This document shows, in pieces, positions 15,389 to 16,758 of a stretch of 16,758 nucleotides of DNA; the stretch's first letter is position 1; every line of letters begins with the position of its first letter. Below the pieces are notes generated by a model. The model was not told the origin of the DNA. It worked only from the letters and a program-made list of their open reading frames with translations, and made no database searches. Position numbers and translations under genes: made by a program. The DNA is taken from assembly GCA_002343485.1 (NCBI GenBank), contig DDST01000106.1, positions 1-16,758 on the forward strand. Direction: 5' to 3'. The stretch comes from Proteobacteria bacterium UBA2383. GTDB lineage: Bacteria > Pseudomonadota > Gammaproteobacteria > Competibacterales > Competibacteraceae.

Positions 15389-16197
15389 GGATCTAACCTC
15401 AAACTGATTTCTCCGCCGATATACGGTTTAACTTCGCCATTCGCTGTTTCTAGCAGCAACGCGCCAGTTGCATCTACGCCACGAGCTACACCGGTTACCG
15501 TAGTATCCGGTAAATGCAGGGAAACCTGATGTCCCTTCACTTGATCAAAGCGCACCCAGTCCGCTGCTAAATCAGCGAACCCGCCTTGCTCAAAGCGTAT
15601 GAAGGTTTCAATCAATTCGCTAATCAGGGCAGCCGCTAACACGTTACGGGAAATCGGCTCACCGGCCAGGATTTCCTGTAAATCAACCCAGGGCTGATCG
15701 ATGATGGCCGCTTCCTGACGCGGCAGGGCAATATTGACTCCAACACCCGCTACTACGTAAAAATTCCCAGATGCCCCCCCGGATTCTAACAAGATGCCAC
15801 CCAACTTACGTCCGCGCCACCATACGTCATTGGGCCATTTCAAACCCACCCCGGTGACCCTTGAGCGTTCCAGCACGCGCGCGATAGCAATACCTGTCGC
15901 CAGACTCAAACCGCTCAGCGCTGTTGGATGAGCGGCAAACCGCCACAGCAACGAACACGCCAAGCTGGCACCAAAAGGCGTCAACCAGCTACGCCCTTGC
16001 CGGCCTCGGCCAGAAGTTTGCTGCTCAGCGAGACACACGATGCCACTTGGCCATTCCGCCTGCGCTCCCGCCATCAAATAGCAATTGGTCGAATCCAGGA
16101 CCGGATACACCTCCAGCCGATTCAACGCAGCACGGGCGGTATCGGTTAATCCCGCCAGGATGCAATCCCGGTCCAGTAATTCCAATGCAACTTTCAT
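15385..16197 (-). CDS. birA: Biotin-[acetyl-CoA-carboxylase] ligase, lacking the DNA-binding domain
   Basis: BirA activates biotin to biotinyl-AMP and attaches it to the biotin carrier of acetyl-CoA carboxylase. Catalytic motifs are intact: DSTN at 35-38, GRGRQGR at 63-69 (the adenylate-binding loop), KWPND at 120-124 and KLGGILLE at 131-138. The C-terminal domain ends with GGEISLRL. At 270 residues it starts at about the point matching residue 65 of E. coli BirA, so the N-terminal winged helix that represses the bio operon is missing. No coding sequence for such a domain continues upstream, where a terminator-like hairpin begins 23 bases away. It should therefore be a ligase only, not a repressor. 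It is coupled to coaX by a GTGA overlap. Confidence 0.95.
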   Translation of the reverse strand: MKVALELLDRDCILAGLTDTARAALNRLEVYPVLDSTNCYLMAGAQAEWPSGIVCLAEQQTSGRGRQGRSWLTPFGASLACSLLWRFAAHPTALSGLSLATGIAIARVLERSRVTGVGLKWPNDVWWRGRKLGGILLESGGASGNFYVVAGVGVNIALPRQEAAIIDQPWVDLQEILAGEPISRNVLAAALISELIETFIRFEQGGFADLAADWVRFDQVKGHQVSLHLPDTTVTGVARGVDATGALLLETANGEVKPYIGGEISLRLDP

Positions 16198-16220
16198 CGG
16201 CTTTGCTCTAATAGCTAATG

Positions 16221-16252
16221 AAAACCGCCTTGCCCCTGGCGAGGAAAGGCGG
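16221..16252 (-). terminator. Terminator-like hairpin between the small membrane protein gene and birA
   Basis: Read on the minus strand, CCGCCTT (16252-16246) pairs perfectly with AAGGCGG (16231-16225) around a GC-rich loop, followed by TTTT (16224-16221). This suits an intrinsic terminator for the ccoI-ccoS group. The T-run ends only 23 bases before the birA ATG, and just 35 bp separate it from the end of the upstream small gene, leaving little room for a birA promoter beyond it. Confidence 0.55.
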
Positions 16253-16287
16253 GCAGCAAAATACGCTAACTAATTTAAAATCAACAA

Positions 16288-16389
16288 CTAAAACAAGTTA
16301 CCCCAAGGCACCACTGAAAAAAAACTCAACCATGAAATGATCAGCAATACAATGATGACAACGAGTGGGAAGTTCTGGAAAGTAAACAT
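16288..16389 (-). CDS. Small single-helix membrane protein (33 residues), next to ccoS
   Basis: A 33-residue protein starting at ATG 16389, preceded by a strong AAGGAG ribosome binding site with an 8-base spacer. It has a short N-terminal MFTFQNFP, one hydrophobic helix near 9-27 (VVIIVLLIISWLSFF), and ends VVPWGNLF. The frame is open further upstream to 16497, but that would overlap ccoS and ignore the ribosome binding site. I do not recognise it by sequence. It lies 46 bp after ccoS and on the same strand, so a cbb3-oxidase role is possible; small single-helix subunits such as CcoM and CcoQ are known. That link is inference. Confidence 0.6.
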   Translation of the reverse strand: MFTFQNFPLVVIIVLLIISWLSFFSVVPWGNLF

Positions 16390-16435
16390 CAAATATTCTC
16401 CTTGCAGTTTATTGTGAAATGCTAAACAAACTCTC

Positions 16436-16633
16436 TCAGCCATCCAAGGATTGCTCATTATCCTGCCGCTGAGAATACCGGGGAATGCGTGGATCATCGT
16501 CGTCCATCAGAATGCGATGGGCCGGCCCCTCCAGATCGTCGAACTGCCCGGTCCGCACCGCCCAGAGAAAGGCCCACAGCGCCACACCGATCACCCCTAA
16601 AGCCATAGGGATTAAAAATAATAGGATTCGCAT
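16436..16633 (-). CDS. ccoS: cbb3-type cytochrome oxidase assembly protein CcoS
   Basis: CcoS is a small inner-membrane protein needed to mature the cbb3-type oxidase, affecting haem and copper cofactor insertion. The 65-residue protein has one N-terminal membrane helix (about 4-26, LLFLIPMALGVIGVALWAF), then the family signature GQFDDLEGPAHRIL at 29-42 followed by an acidic DDDDP. An AGGGAGGTGA ribosome binding site lies seven bases before the ATG. It follows ccoI by 18 bp, the usual ccoI-ccoS order, and is followed by a 33-residue membrane protein gene. Confidence 0.95.
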   Translation of the reverse strand: MRILLFLIPMALGVIGVALWAFLWAVRTGQFDDLEGPAHRILMDDDDPRIPRYSQRQDNEQSLDG

Positions 16634-16651
16634 GAGACACTCACCTCCCTC

Positions 16652-16758
16652 TCAGTCTTGCCGGAGCCGCAGGGCATTCACTACCACCAGCAATGAACTA
16701 AACGACATACCAAGCGCCGACATCCAGGGCGTTAGCCAACCGCCCGCCGCCAGCGGCA
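16652..16758 (-). CDS. ccoI: Copper-transporting P-type ATPase CcoI, C-terminal end
   Basis: Only the last 34 codons before the TGA at 16652-16654 are present; the rest is beyond the window. The sequence PLAAGGWLTPWMSALGMSFS and the SLLVVVNALRL that follows match the last membrane helices and the end of CopA/CcoI-type heavy-metal ATPases. The position directly before ccoS identifies it as the copper exporter that supplies the cbb3 oxidase (family knowledge). The ATP- and metal-binding parts cannot be checked here. Confidence 0.85.
   Translation of the reverse strand, partial: PLAAGGWLTPWMSALGMSFSSLLVVVNALRLRQD

Overview
The window looks like chromosomal core DNA from a gammaproteobacterium. 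The gene orders ibaG-murA-hisG-hisD-hisC, petA-petB-petC followed by sspB, diaA/gmhA-dolP and birA-coaX are all arrangements I know from Pseudomonas-like gammaproteobacteria. The proteins agree: short-form HisG, cytochrome b with PVWY instead of PEWY, and SspB with a ClpX-binding tail. I cannot name a genus from the sequence alone. No rRNA, tRNA, CRISPR array, complete insertion sequence or phage gene was seen.

Layout: 1-1050 (-) is the N-terminal part of pyruvate phosphate dikinase, with a perfect FNR/Anr-type site just upstream of its start. 1416-4950 (+) is ibaG, murA, hisG, hisD, mixing iron handling, peptidoglycan precursor synthesis and histidine synthesis. 4951-7959 is an unusual block in which a membrane PAS-GAF-GGDEF diguanylate cyclase, with about 490 bp and 400 bp of poorly coding DNA on its two sides, separates hisD from hisC. 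7960-9830 (+) is hisC and a Nif3/DUF34 protein. 10052-12632 (+) is the three-gene cytochrome bc1 operon (Rieske, cytochrome b, cytochrome c1) with overlapping genes, preceded by a promoter-like site inside a strong inverted repeat. 12748-13161 (+) is sspB, separated from petC by an intrinsic terminator, with sspA missing from its usual place. 13191-14374 (-) is a SIS-domain protein (DiaA/GmhA) and the lipoprotein DolP. 14375-14641 holds a possible gene remnant. 14642-16197 (-) is birA-coaX, which act in biotin attachment and CoA synthesis. 16288-16758 (-) is the end of the copper ATPase gene ccoI, then ccoS and an unannotated 33-residue membrane protein, part of the assembly locus for cbb3 oxidase.

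The genes together point to a respiratory organism with a bc1 complex and a high-affinity cbb3 terminal oxidase that probably meets low oxygen, since a PPDK gene sits beside an FNR-type site. Most of the window is ordinary housekeeping. I did not find a convincing new multi-gene system. The points most worth following are the diguanylate cyclase insertion in the his cluster, the tiny membrane protein next to ccoS, the FNR site at ppdK, the Fur-like palindrome over a promoter in a gene-free AT-rich gap, and a terminator-like hairpin 23 nt ahead of birA, whose product lacks the usual DNA-binding domain.
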